A DNA stretch of 64,000 bases, from NCBI GenBank assembly GCA_034436555.1, contig DAOTUU010000021.1:60350-124349 (forward strand). The letters run 5' to 3'. Each line of letters opens with the position of its first letter. Position 1 is the first letter of the stretch. The translations under genes and the position numbers were made by a program. This stretch comes from JAFMJV01 sp034436555 (GTDB lineage: Bacteria; Chloroflexota; Limnocylindria; Limnocylindrales; CSP1-4). Under the pieces are notes generated by a model that did no database searches, had not been told where the DNA came from, and saw nothing but the letters and a program-made list of their open reading frames with translations. This document shows positions 18,025-26,660 of the stretch, in pieces.

Positions 18025-19434
18025 ATGGGGTCGCGGGTGTTGAGCGCAGGGGTGGGCCGGGCGGACATCACGCCGCCGGTGGGCATGCCCATGGGCGGCT
18101 GGTCGAACGCGCTGCACGAACGTTCCGAGGGCAACGACGGCACGCTCACCGCGACCGCGCTGATGGCCACCGACGGGGACGCCGGAGCGGTCATCTGCGA
18201 GCTGGACCTGTGCCTCCTGACCCACGCCCAGGCGGATGCCATCCGCGCCGCCGTGGCCGATGCCGCCGGGGTGGACGCCGAGGCGGTGCGGGTGACCGCG
18301 ACCCACAACCACTCGGCGCCGGTGACCGGCGAGCTGACCGGGGCGGGCTGGATGCGCGACGGCCTGGGGTCGGTGGCGCCGTACATGGCCATGGTCACCG
18401 AGCAGCTGGCGGGCGCCGCCCGTGAGGCTCGGCGCGGCCTCCGGCCGGTGAGCGTGGGCCACGGCCTGGGGAGCTCGCCGCTGGCGGTCAACCGGCGCGT
18501 GGGCCTGCCCGACGGGCGGATCCGGGTGGGCCATGCCTGGGACGGTCCGGTCGACCACGGCGTCCGGGTCGCCCGCCTGGACGCGCCCGGAGGCGATGCG
18601 CTGGCCACGATCGTCCACTACTCGGCGCATCCCACGATCACCGCAGGCGGCAACCGGACCATCCACGCGGAGTATCCCGGTCCGGTGCGCCAGGTGGTGG
18701 AGCGTGCCCTGGGCGGGCGCTGCGTGTTCCTCCAGGGCACGCCCGGTGACATCGGGCCGGTCGAGACGTTCGTGGACGAGCTGGAGCCGTATCGCCGGCT
18801 GGGCACGATGCTGGGTCACGATGCAGCGGCGACGGCGCTGCGCGCGGGCGCGGACCCTCATCGTCAGCAGCTCGCGGCGGACCAGGACCCCTCCACCTGG
18901 CTCGCCTTCTACGAGTACGCGCCGCCGCCCCTGGGCGACACCACCGTGCGCGTGGAGCGGCGGGTCGTGCCCATGCCCATCCGGGCGGACGTGGGCGAGC
19001 CGGTCGCGCTGCGCGCCGCGCACACGGCCCTCCAGGCGGACCTGTGGCGCGCCATCGAGCGCGGCGCGTCGGCGTTCGACGTCCGGGAGCTGCGCGTCCA
19101 GACGAAGGGCGCGTCCATGCGCGCCGAGCGCGCGGAGGCCCTGGCGGGACGGACGCACTTCCCGCTCGAGGTCCACGGCACCCGCATCGGCCCGCTCGCG
19201 TTCATCGGCGTCCCGGTGGAGCCGTTCATCGAGCTGGGCCGCGCCATCGATGCCGCGTCGCCGTTCGCGATGACGTTCGTGTCGGGCTACACGAACGGCT
19301 ACCGCAACTACCTGCCCACGGCCGACGAGTGGCACCGGGGCGGCTACGAGATCGACATCAGCGCGTTCGCACCGGAAGCCGGGGACCTGTTCGTGGCGAC
19401 CGCCGTGGATCTGCTCCGGTCGCTCGCCGGCTGA
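18025..19434 (+). CDS. Neutral/alkaline ceramidase N-terminal-domain-like hydrolase
   Basis: A 469-aa protein resembling the N-terminal domain of neutral ceramidases: AGVGRADITPPVG at the start, THNHSAP (zinc ligands) near residue 93, VHYSAHPTI and GYTNGYRNYLPT near the end. The ceramidase nucleophile block NxGDxSPN reads QGTPGDIGP here, so the catalytic Ser is replaced by Gly. The C-terminal immunoglobulin-like domain is absent. No signal peptide is seen. In sugar-transport clusters such proteins may act on a small amide or ester rather than ceramide. Co-directional with the permeases, 18 nt upstream of the first. Confidence 0.82.
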   Translation: MGSRVLSAGVGRADITPPVGMPMGGWSNALHERSEGNDGTLTATALMATDGDAGAVICELDLCLLTHAQADAIRAAVADAAGVDAEAVRVTATHNHSAPVTGELTGAGWMRDGLGSVAPYMAMVTEQLAGAAREARRGLRPVSVGHGLGSSPLAVNRRVGLPDGRIRVGHAWDGPVDHGVRVARLDAPGGDALATIVHYSAHPTITAGGNRTIHAEYPGPVRQVVERALGGRCVFLQGTPGDIGPVETFVDELEPYRRLGTMLGHDAAATALRAGADPHRQQLAADQDPSTWLAFYEYAPPPLGDTTVRVERRVVPMPIRADVGEPVALRAAHTALQADLWRAIERGASAFDVRELRVQTKGASMRAERAEALAGRTHFPLEVHGTRIGPLAFIGVPVEPFIELGRAIDAASPFAMTFVSGYTNGYRNYLPTADEWHRGGYEIDISAFAPEAGDLFVATAVDLLRSLAG

Positions 19435-19452
19435 TCGCGTGGAGTCCCCCGC

Positions 19453-20418
19453 ATGACCCTCGGCGGCGAGCCCATCGGCGACGGCGTCGCCTCGGCGGAG
19501 CTCGCCCTGGAGCAGACGATCCACACCCGGCCGCGACGACCGCGACCATCGGGGCTGACGCTCGCGGTCGTCGTCGTGCTGGTCGCGTTCTTCCTGTTCG
19601 TCTTCGTCATCCCGCTCATCCAGGCGTTCTGGTACAGCCTCAACACGTACGACATCCTCACCGGGTCGTCCAAGTTCGTGGGCCTGCGCTACTACGAGCG
19701 GCTCCTGGGGGACCCGGAGTTCTGGAACGGCCTGCGGGTCGCCGCCGTGTTCACCGCGACCGTGCTCATCGCCGGCCTCCTGTTCCAGCTCGCGCTCGCG
19801 GTCGTGCTGACCACCCTCCGCGGACACCACCGGACGCTGCTCATCACGCTGTTCTTCCTGCCCGCGGTGCTGCCCAACATGGCGGTCATCATCATCTGGA
19901 AGGCGATGTACCGGGTCGACTTCGGCCTGTTCGACATCACCGCGACCGCGCTCGGTCTCCAGCCGCTGCCCTGGATGTCCAACGGCACGCTGGCGCTGCT
20001 GTCCATCGTCATCCTGACCGTCTGGAAGTTCCTGGGCTACGGCGCGGTCATCTTCATGGCGGGCCTCAACGAGATCTCCGACGAGCTCTACGAGGCGGCG
20101 GCGCTGGACGGGGCGGGCCGGGTGCGCCAGACGTTCGCCATCAGCCTGCCGATGCTCCGGCCGCTGCTGCTGGTCCAGATCGTGGCCAGCATCATCACCC
20201 TGCTCCAGTTCTTCGACCCGTTCTACGCGCTCACCAACGGCGGTCCGTCGGGCGCCACCGAGACGCTCATCCTGTACATCTACAACACGAGCTTCCTGCG
20301 CCAGAACTTCAGCTATGCGGCGGCCATGACCACCGCGCTGTTCCTGATCCTGCTGCTGGTCAGCGGCGTCCAGCTGTTCCTGGGCCGGCGGCACCTGACC
20401 GGCGACGGGGCACGATGA
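19453..20418 (+). CDS. Carbohydrate ABC transporter permease (MalF type)
   Basis: A 321-aa inner-membrane permease with six predicted helices (first at about residues 36-58). The coupling-loop EAA motif reads EAAALDGAGRVRQTFAISLPMLRP. The N-terminal 30 residues are cytoplasmic and Arg-rich (RPRRPRPSG). The partner permease follows 13 nt later. No ATPase gene is in the operon, so a shared MsmK/UgpC-type ATPase encoded elsewhere is expected. Confidence 0.93.
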   Translation: MTLGGEPIGDGVASAELALEQTIHTRPRRPRPSGLTLAVVVVLVAFFLFVFVIPLIQAFWYSLNTYDILTGSSKFVGLRYYERLLGDPEFWNGLRVAAVFTATVLIAGLLFQLALAVVLTTLRGHHRTLLITLFFLPAVLPNMAVIIIWKAMYRVDFGLFDITATALGLQPLPWMSNGTLALLSIVILTVWKFLGYGAVIFMAGLNEISDELYEAAALDGAGRVRQTFAISLPMLRPLLLVQIVASIITLLQFFDPFYALTNGGPSGATETLILYIYNTSFLRQNFSYAAAMTTALFLILLLVSGVQLFLGRRHLTGDGAR

Positions 20419-20431
20419 GGAGAGGCGATCG

Positions 20432-21286
20432 ATGACCGTGGAGTCGCGCTCGGCCGGGGGACGCATGAGCTGGGGCCGGATGCTCACGCTCGCGGTGACC
20501 ATCGCGGCGGCCATCCTGGTGCTGGTGCCCATCATCTGGGCGGTCCTGGGGTCGCTCAAGACGGAGGCCGACTACCGTCAGCTGCCCATCGCCATCCTGC
20601 CGCGCCAGGTCTCCTTCGACGCCTATCGCACGGTCCTGAGCGATGGGGACCTGCCGCGCGGCTTCCTCAACTCCGTGATCGTGGCCACCATCGAGGTGAC
20701 CGCGGTGCTGCTCACCAGCTCGCTCGCGGGCTACGTGTTCGCGCGCAAGATGTTCTGGGGCAAGGACGCCCTGTTCCTGTTCGTGCTGGCGAGCACCATG
20801 GTGCCCTTCACGATGCTGCTCATCCCGCTGTACCTCCAGTTCGTGGACATCGGCTTCACGGACAACTACCTGGCCATCGTGCTGCCCACCGCGGTGTCCG
20901 CATACGGCATCTTCCTGTGTCGCCAGTTCATCCGGGGCATCCCGCGCGACCTGTTCGACGCCGCGATGATCGACGGCGCGGGCGACCTGACGGTCTTCCG
21001 GGAGATCGTGCTGCCCATCGCGCGGCCGGTCCTGTCCGCGCTCGCGATCTTCACGCTCATCGTGAGCTTCAACTCGCTCATCTGGCCGCTGGTCATCGTC
21101 AACGACGCGGACCTGTTCACGCTGCCCCTGGTGCTCGCCTCCTATGCCCGCCAGGGCGAGGCGATCATCTTCACGGAGATCCTCGCGGCGGGGGTGGTCG
21201 GGTCGATCCCGCTCGTCGTGGCGTTCCTGGTGCTCCAGCGCAACTTCGTGAAGGGCATCTCCCTCACGGGCCTGGGCGGCCACTGA
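20432..21286 (+). CDS. Carbohydrate ABC transporter permease (MalG type)
   Basis: A 284-aa inner-membrane permease with about six helices. The EAA-loop reads DAAMIDGAGDLTVFREIVLP. The end KGISLTGLGGH is close to the usual MalG ending (VAGLTAGAVKG class). An AGGAGAGG ribosome site precedes the ATG at 20432. It forms the channel with the MalF-type protein encoded just upstream. Confidence 0.93.
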   Translation: MTVESRSAGGRMSWGRMLTLAVTIAAAILVLVPIIWAVLGSLKTEADYRQLPIAILPRQVSFDAYRTVLSDGDLPRGFLNSVIVATIEVTAVLLTSSLAGYVFARKMFWGKDALFLFVLASTMVPFTMLLIPLYLQFVDIGFTDNYLAIVLPTAVSAYGIFLCRQFIRGIPRDLFDAAMIDGAGDLTVFREIVLPIARPVLSALAIFTLIVSFNSLIWPLVIVNDADLFTLPLVLASYARQGEAIIFTEILAAGVVGSIPLVVAFLVLQRNFVKGISLTGLGGH

Positions 21287-21331
21287 GCCACGGCGAACCA
21301 TGAGCTTGGACGCAGGAATGGGAGGCTGATC

Positions 21332-22375
21332 ATGAAGGACATCGGCATCGGCGTGATCGGGGCCGGGATGGGGGCCACCCTCGCGCTCGTCAACGAGGTC
21401 CCTGCCTCGCGCCTCCAGGTGCGCGCCATCTGCGCAGGATCCGAACACAGCGCTCGCTCGACGGCCGGGCGCCTGGGGATCGCCCGCTGGACGACGGACT
21501 ACCGCACGCTGCTCGACGATCGGTCGATCGATGTCATCGGGGTGTTCTCACCGGATCACCTGCATGCGGAGCACGCCATCGCCGCGCTGCGGGCGGGCAA
21601 GCACGTGCTGTGCACGAAACCGATGACGGCATCGCTGGCGGACGCGCTCGAGGTGGTCCGCGCGGTGGAGGAGACCGGGCGCTGCTTCATGGTCGGCCAG
21701 ACCATGCGCTGGGACCCCCAGTTCGCGACCGCCCGACGCGTGCTCCAGGACGGCGAGATCGGGGAGCTGTGCTGGGCGGAGGCGCACTACGTCCACGACC
21801 TGCGGCATGTGTTCGAGGCGACGCCCTGGCGCCTCACCGCTCCCCAGGACCCCCTGTACGGGGGCCTGTCCCATCCCATCGACCTGCTTCGGTGGCTGCT
21901 GGGTGACGTCCGTCGAGTGCACGCGCTCGGGCGACACGGCGTCGTGGAGCCACACAGTCCGATGCTCGACAACTTCCTCGTGAACCTCGAGTTCGAGAGC
22001 GGCGTGATGGCACGCGCGCTGGGCTCCTTCGGCGTGGTTCATCCGCCGATGGCGATGATGGGCCTGGGTCTCTACGGCTCACGCGCCAGCCTGGTCGCGG
22101 AGTACTCCGACCTCAAGGGAGGACGCGTCCAGGTGGTCCAGGACCGGTTCCCGACGCTGCCCACCGCCGTCATGGACTTCCCTCCCGAGACGAGCGGGGC
22201 CTATGGCCATGGGGAGACGGTGCTGCGGATCCTGAGGGAGTTCGAGGAGGTCATCGAGGGTCGGCGCGCCGCGGATCCCGATGCCCGCGACGCCGCACGG
22301 ACCATCGCCGTCTGTGCAGCCGTCAACGACTCGATCGCGACCGGGACGACGGTGGACGTCCCACGCATCGTCTGA
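21332..22375 (+). CDS. Gfo/Idh/MocA family dehydrogenase
   Basis: A 347-aa NAD(P)-dependent sugar or inositol dehydrogenase type. The Rossmann loop is GVIGAGMGA (residues about 7-15). The usual EKP motif reads TKP (GKHVLCTKPMT), and SHPIDLLRWLLGD corresponds to the catalytic HxxD segment. GGGAGG lies upstream of the ATG at 21332. As a member of the import cluster it likely oxidises the imported sugar or its derivative. No signal peptide, so cytoplasmic. Confidence 0.92.
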   Translation: MKDIGIGVIGAGMGATLALVNEVPASRLQVRAICAGSEHSARSTAGRLGIARWTTDYRTLLDDRSIDVIGVFSPDHLHAEHAIAALRAGKHVLCTKPMTASLADALEVVRAVEETGRCFMVGQTMRWDPQFATARRVLQDGEIGELCWAEAHYVHDLRHVFEATPWRLTAPQDPLYGGLSHPIDLLRWLLGDVRRVHALGRHGVVEPHSPMLDNFLVNLEFESGVMARALGSFGVVHPPMAMMGLGLYGSRASLVAEYSDLKGGRVQVVQDRFPTLPTAVMDFPPETSGAYGHGETVLRILREFEEVIEGRRAADPDARDAARTIAVCAAVNDSIATGTTVDVPRIV

Positions 22376-22377
22376 GG

Positions 22378-23190
22378 ATGGGGAGCGTGATGGAGATGGC
22401 CGCCGCCGGCAGATCGTTCGGTGGCCGCGTGGCCATCGTGACGGGTGCCGGACAGGGCATGGGCGAGGCGTTCGCGCGGGCCCTCGCCGCGGAGGGCGCC
22501 CACGTCGCGGTGGCGGAGCTCAACGAGGACACCGGCGCGGCGGTCGCGGCGAGCATCCGCGACGCCGGCGGATCGGCGGCGGCCTATCGCGTGGACGTCC
22601 GGGAGCGGATCGCGATCGCGGAGATGGTGGACGATCTGGTGGCACGCCACGGCCGGATCGACATCCTCGTGAACAACGCGGGCCTGGCGGCGGGCGGACC
22701 GTCGGAGGATGTCACCGACGAGCAGTGGGACCTGGTCTACGGGGTGATGCTCACGGGACTGTTCCTGTGCAGCCAGGTGGCGGGCCGCGTGATGATCGCC
22801 CAGCGACGCGGCGTTATCGTCAACATCTGCTCCATGGCGGGCATCGGCGGATGGGCCAGGCGGGCGCTCTACACGCCCGCCAAGGCGGCCGCGATCTCGC
22901 TCACCCAGGTGCTCGGCGTGGAATGGGCGCGTCACGGCGTGCGGGTCGTGGGCATCAGTCCCGGCCAGGTGGAGACGCCCCTCAACGAGGTCGTGTTCAA
23001 GGCCGGTCTCGCCGACCGCGAGACGTTCACCAACCGAGCCCCCATGCGTCGCTTCGCGAGTCCCGAGGAGATCGCCCGGGCCGTGCTGTTCCTGGCCAGC
23101 GACGCGGCGAGCGGCATCACCGCCGAGACCGTGACCATCGACGGCGGCTGGATCGCATGGGGCGGAATCGAGGAGCCCATCGGTGTCTGA
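22378..23190 (+). CDS. SDR-family oxidoreductase
   Basis: A 270-aa classical SDR: TGAGQGMGEAFARAL, NNAGLA, the catalytic Ser in CSMAGIG and YTPAKAA, with the ending ITAETVTIDGGW. It starts 2 nt after the Gfo/Idh stop, and its own stop lies 8 nt inside the next gene. The ATG at 22390, with GGGGAG just before it, is a plausible alternative start. It probably acts on the same substrate chain as the other dehydrogenases here. Confidence 0.9.
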   Translation: MGSVMEMAAAGRSFGGRVAIVTGAGQGMGEAFARALAAEGAHVAVAELNEDTGAAVAASIRDAGGSAAAYRVDVRERIAIAEMVDDLVARHGRIDILVNNAGLAAGGPSEDVTDEQWDLVYGVMLTGLFLCSQVAGRVMIAQRRGVIVNICSMAGIGGWARRALYTPAKAAAISLTQVLGVEWARHGVRVVGISPGQVETPLNEVVFKAGLADRETFTNRAPMRRFASPEEIARAVLFLASDAASGITAETVTIDGGWIAWGGIEEPIGV

Positions 23191-24034
23191 GCGACGTGAC
23201 CACCCCATGATCCCGCCGGGAAGCGGCACCCCGTTCACCGTGAGCGGCAGGTCGGCGGGCTATCGGCCGCCACCCTGGCGGATGCGCGGTCGCGCCCTCG
23301 CGCTGTGGTACCGCCTGGCCGACCCGGACGAGGCGCGGCGCCACGTGCCGCGCAGCGTGGACATGGATCCCGACCCGGTGGTCCGGGCGCGGTTCTGGGA
23401 CCTGGAGCATGACGCCGGCGCCCCGGTGCACGATGCGGACCGGCCCGCGGACGCGGTCTGGACGCCCATCCGCGAGGCGGTCGTGGCATTCCCGGTCCGG
23501 TACGGCGCGGTCGAGGGGGACCTGCCCACCTACATGTATGCGGACGACCCGATCTACATCGCGATGGGCCGGGAGCTGATGGGCTGGCCGGTCCGGGGCG
23601 GCGAGATCGAGCTGACCGGGGCACCGGGATCGGTCGCCCAGCCCACATCGCCGACGCCCGGGTCACCCATCGTGGCGCGGCTGATCCGCGGCGGACGCGA
23701 GGTGATGCGCGCCTCGGTCGCGGTCTCGGGCGACGTGGTCCGCGAATCCCGGCCAGCGCCGCCCCGCTGGCTCGCCGAGAAGGTCATCGGTCACGTCGAC
23801 CGGCCGGGTGCGGCAATCGCGCAGCTGGTCGCCACGGGTCCCGCATGGATCGAGCGTCGCGACCGCTGGGCGGCCACGGGCGCGCTCGCGTTCGGGGAGG
23901 CACCCGGCGACGAGCTGGCGATGCTCGCGCCGCGGGAGATCGTGGCCGCGGAGCTGTGGGCGGACCTGGACCTGGCCATCGGCTGGGGAGAGGTGCTCGC
24001 GGAGCTGGGCGACGAGGTGTACGACCGTGGCTGA
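23183..24034 (+). CDS. Acetoacetate decarboxylase (ADC)-like protein
   Basis: A 283-aa protein with the ADC fold pattern (YMYADDPIYIAMGRELMGWP, the strand pairs around it, late EIVAAELWADLDLAIGWGEV). In true acetoacetate decarboxylases the segment after ELxGxP carries the Schiff-base Lys (PKK); here it reads PVRGGE, with no Lys. A decarboxylase through that Lys is therefore unlikely; related ADC-superfamily members are aldolase-dehydratases or unknown. The GTG at 23183 overlaps the previous gene by 8 nt, and the next gene overlaps this one by 8 nt. Part of the catabolic operon. Confidence 0.75.
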   Translation: MSERRDHPMIPPGSGTPFTVSGRSAGYRPPPWRMRGRALALWYRLADPDEARRHVPRSVDMDPDPVVRARFWDLEHDAGAPVHDADRPADAVWTPIREAVVAFPVRYGAVEGDLPTYMYADDPIYIAMGRELMGWPVRGGEIELTGAPGSVAQPTSPTPGSPIVARLIRGGREVMRASVAVSGDVVRESRPAPPRWLAEKVIGHVDRPGAAIAQLVATGPAWIERRDRWAATGALAFGEAPGDELAMLAPREIVAAELWADLDLAIGWGEVLAELGDEVYDRG

Positions 24035-24767
24035 CACGGGGATCGCGGGACGTCGCGTCGTGGTCACGGGCCATCGCGACGCTCTGGTCGAGGCGATCGC
24101 GGCCGCCGCCCGAGACGCCGGGGCCCACGTCGGGCGGGCGCTGGACGCGGATGGGGATCCGCCCGACGTCCTGGTGCTCGTGGCGCCGCCGTCCGCCCCC
24201 GCGGCGTTCCTCGCGATGTCCGACGACGACTGGTCCGCGACGATGTCCCGTCGGATCCTCGAGCCCGTCCGCCAGGCGCGCGACGCGGCGTCCCGGATGA
24301 GGGAGGGCGGCGGCGGCTCGATCGTGGTCGTCGGCACGCTCGACGCCAGCCACGCGTACGCGGGCCACGCCGACGCGTCCGTGGCCATGGGCGCGCTGGG
24401 CGGCCTGGTCCGGTCCCTGTCGCTGGAGCTCGCCGCGGACCGGATCCGCGCCAACCTGGTGGTGGCGGGCCCGTTGGATGACGAGTGGCGGCCGCCGATG
24501 CCCGCGACATCCGCGGCCGCTGCGACACCCGCGGCCGCTGCGACACCCGCGGCCGCTGCGACGTCCGCGACATCCGCCGCGACCGCCCTGCGAGACCGGA
24601 CGCTGCTCCGCTCCCCCTCCGGGCGGTTCGTCCGGCCCGACGAGGTCGCCGCGGCGGTCCTGTTCGTGGCCGGTGAGGACGCGGGCTTCATGACCGGCGC
24701 GGTGATGCGCGTGGATGCCGGGTGGGGATCGCTCAACCAGGCGCCCGACGGGATGCGCTTCGCCTGA
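24027..24767 (+). CDS. Degenerate SDR-family protein
   Basis: A 246-aa protein with the SDR fold outline (VVVTGHRDALVEAI, LEPVRQARDAASRM, MTGAVMRVDAGWGS), but the cofactor loop TGxxxGxG is lost. The Tyr/Lys catalytic block reads YAGHADASVAM, without the Lys. An Ala-rich insertion of about 30 residues built from an 18-bp tandem repeat lies near residue 160. It may be a non-catalytic partner of the intact SDRs of the operon, or decaying. GTG start at 24027, 8-nt overlap with the ADC-like gene. Last gene of the cluster. Confidence 0.75.
   Translation: MADTGIAGRRVVVTGHRDALVEAIAAAARDAGAHVGRALDADGDPPDVLVLVAPPSAPAAFLAMSDDDWSATMSRRILEPVRQARDAASRMREGGGGSIVVVGTLDASHAYAGHADASVAMGALGGLVRSLSLELAADRIRANLVVAGPLDDEWRPPMPATSAAAATPAAAATPAAAATSATSAATALRDRTLLRSPSGRFVRPDEVAAAVLFVAGEDAGFMTGAVMRVDAGWGSLNQAPDGMRFA
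24504..24575 (+). repeat. 18-bp in-frame tandem repeat (about 3.5 units)
   Basis: Units at 24504, 24522 and 24540 are near identical, with a decayed fourth at 24558. They encode an Ala/Thr/Pro-rich hexapeptide array inside the degenerate SDR. Confidence 0.9.
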
Positions 24768-24776
24768 CCGCGGCCG

Positions 24777-26660
24777 TCAGCCGGGGAGCGCGACCCAGGC
24801 CACGCCGACCGACTCCGCGACCAGGTCGCAGTCCCATCGCTCGGGACGCACGGTGATCGCGTGCGTGCCGTCGACGGTGGCGCTGAAGTCGACCCACTCC
24901 ACGTTGCTCGCATCCACCCGAGCGCGGCTGGTGCGATCTGGGTGCACCGACGCGCCGGAGGGATCGCGCACCACCAGGTCCAGGTCGGCCCTGCGGCGGT
25001 CCGAGCCACCTCCCGACCGGTTGGGTCGCCCGGCATGGCTCATCCAGGCGATCGCCACGCGGATGCGCCTGCCGGCATGTGCCGAGAACGCCAGGGTCGC
25101 GGGCATCCCGGCGCGACAGCCGCCCTCACCCACGCGGGAGTCGAGCGTCCGGGCGGTGTACCCGCCCGTGTCACGGAGCGCGCCCCGGCGTCCCGTGACG
25201 ATGGCGTGCGCCCAGTCCACCGCGAGCGTCCCCGCACCCTCTCGATCGACGGAGAGCCGACCCCCGGTCCGGACCGGCGTGCGGTGGGCCCGCGAGCTGG
25301 CCAGGAGGATCGCCTTGACCACGTGGGGCTGCGTGGCCAGCGCGGGATCGCGCGCCAGCAGCGTGGCGGCCGCGCCGCTGACCATCGGCGTCGCGTAGGA
25401 CGTGCCGGACGACAAGGGGTAGCCCGCCACGCCGATGTTCCGGGCCACCGCGGACAGCTCCGGCTTGAGGCGCCGGTCCCGATCGCCCGACTGGCCGGGC
25501 GGGTCGGCGGTGCACACCGCGTCGCGGCCACCCTCCGACCAGAGGCGGTCGTCCGACCAGCTCGCGGTGCCCCCGTCGTCGGTGCCTCCCACGGTCAGCA
25601 CGTTCCAGGCGGTCGCGGGAGACACGGGCACGCCGCTGGGACACGTGCCATAGACCGCGTTGCCGGAGGCCACCGCGATGAACACGCCGTAGGTCCGCAC
25701 GAGGTGGTCCACGAACGTCCGCAGGTAGCCCTGGCGTCGCGGCTCCGAGAGGCTGAGGTTGATGACGTCCGCGTCACCCCGGACGATGGCGCACTCGATC
25801 GCCTTGGCGACGCGTGCGGCGGTCTCGCGGTTGTCCTGGGCGGGCATGTCGATGGACGTCTGGACGATCGTCGCGCCGGGCGCGATGCCACGGGGCGCGG
25901 CGGCCGAGCGGCCCGCGATGATCGCCGCCACGCGCGTCATGTGGCTCACGCTCGCATCGGGATGGCGCGGGTCGCCGGAGCGGCAGGCCAGACCCCGGCC
26001 GGTGCGCGCCACGCGCAGCCTCTGGCGCGGCACGTCCCCCAGGGTCGGGCGACTGAAGTCGATCCGAGCGTACTCCACCACGGCCACCCGGACGCCGTCA
26101 CCGCGATGCCCCGCCGCGAACACGGCCGGTGCCCCGATCGTGGGATACGCCGTGGCCATCTCGAGCCGGACATCGCCCGCGGGCTCCACCGCGCTGACCA
26201 GCGGGGACGCCCGCAGGGCCGCCTCCTGCGCCGGAGTGACGGCGGCGACCACGAGCGGCGCGGTCCGGTAGCTGGTGAGGTCCCGCACGCCGAGCGCCAC
26301 GGCAGCGACCCGGAAGGCGTGGGTCAGCCGACGCGCCGCCCTCGCATGGACGCGCACCAACGCCCTGCGCAGGGCGCGCGCGTCGTCGAGCGTGCGGATC
26401 TCGGGTGTGCCGTCAGGATGGACGCGCAGGCCGGACCGGGCGATGGCCGCGGCGCGCAGGGCGTCGTCATCGCGGGCGTCGGACCCGATCCAGAAGCCCA
26501 TCGGACGCAGCGGGCCCGTCGCGGCGGGGGCACCCGCGGACCTCTCGGGCGTGGCGCCCGCGACCGTCGCGGACGGGGCGACCAGCGCCACGCACAGCAC
26601 CGGCAGGATCATCCAGCGGACGACCCGGGCCCCGCGCCGGCGATGGCGCGGCGGGTTCAC
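24777..26660 (-). CDS. Secreted S8-family (subtilisin-like) peptidase, catalytic Asp replaced by Glu
   Basis: A 627-aa exported protein: signal peptide MILPVLCVALVAPSATVAGA after an Arg-rich start, a propeptide-like region to about residue 180, then the peptidase domain. His is in SHMTRVAAIIAG (about 238), the oxyanion Asn in ASGNAVYG (about 333) and Ser in GTSYATPMVSGAAA (about 422). The position of the usual VAVIDTG Asp reads VAVVEYARID (about 193), so Glu stands where Asp is expected. A C-terminal beta domain (about 500-627) follows. The GTG start overlaps the upstream CapA-like stop (GTGA). Confidence 0.85.
   Translation of the reverse strand: MNPPRHRRRGARVVRWMILPVLCVALVAPSATVAGATPERSAGAPAATGPLRPMGFWIGSDARDDDALRAAAIARSGLRVHPDGTPEIRTLDDARALRRALVRVHARAARRLTHAFRVAAVALGVRDLTSYRTAPLVVAAVTPAQEAALRASPLVSAVEPAGDVRLEMATAYPTIGAPAVFAAGHRGDGVRVAVVEYARIDFSRPTLGDVPRQRLRVARTGRGLACRSGDPRHPDASVSHMTRVAAIIAGRSAAAPRGIAPGATIVQTSIDMPAQDNRETAARVAKAIECAIVRGDADVINLSLSEPRRQGYLRTFVDHLVRTYGVFIAVASGNAVYGTCPSGVPVSPATAWNVLTVGGTDDGGTASWSDDRLWSEGGRDAVCTADPPGQSGDRDRRLKPELSAVARNIGVAGYPLSSGTSYATPMVSGAAATLLARDPALATQPHVVKAILLASSRAHRTPVRTGGRLSVDREGAGTLAVDWAHAIVTGRRGALRDTGGYTARTLDSRVGEGGCRAGMPATLAFSAHAGRRIRVAIAWMSHAGRPNRSGGGSDRRRADLDLVVRDPSGASVHPDRTSRARVDASNVEWVDFSATVDGTHAITVRPERWDCDLVAESVGVAWVALPG

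Noticed and set aside
16408..20559. A 1,383-codon open frame on the minus strand
   Set aside because: It is antisense to the binding-protein, SDR, ceramidase-like and permease genes, all with clear motifs. Its translation is Arg/Gln/His-rich and matches no family. Such frames are frequent in GC-rich DNA.
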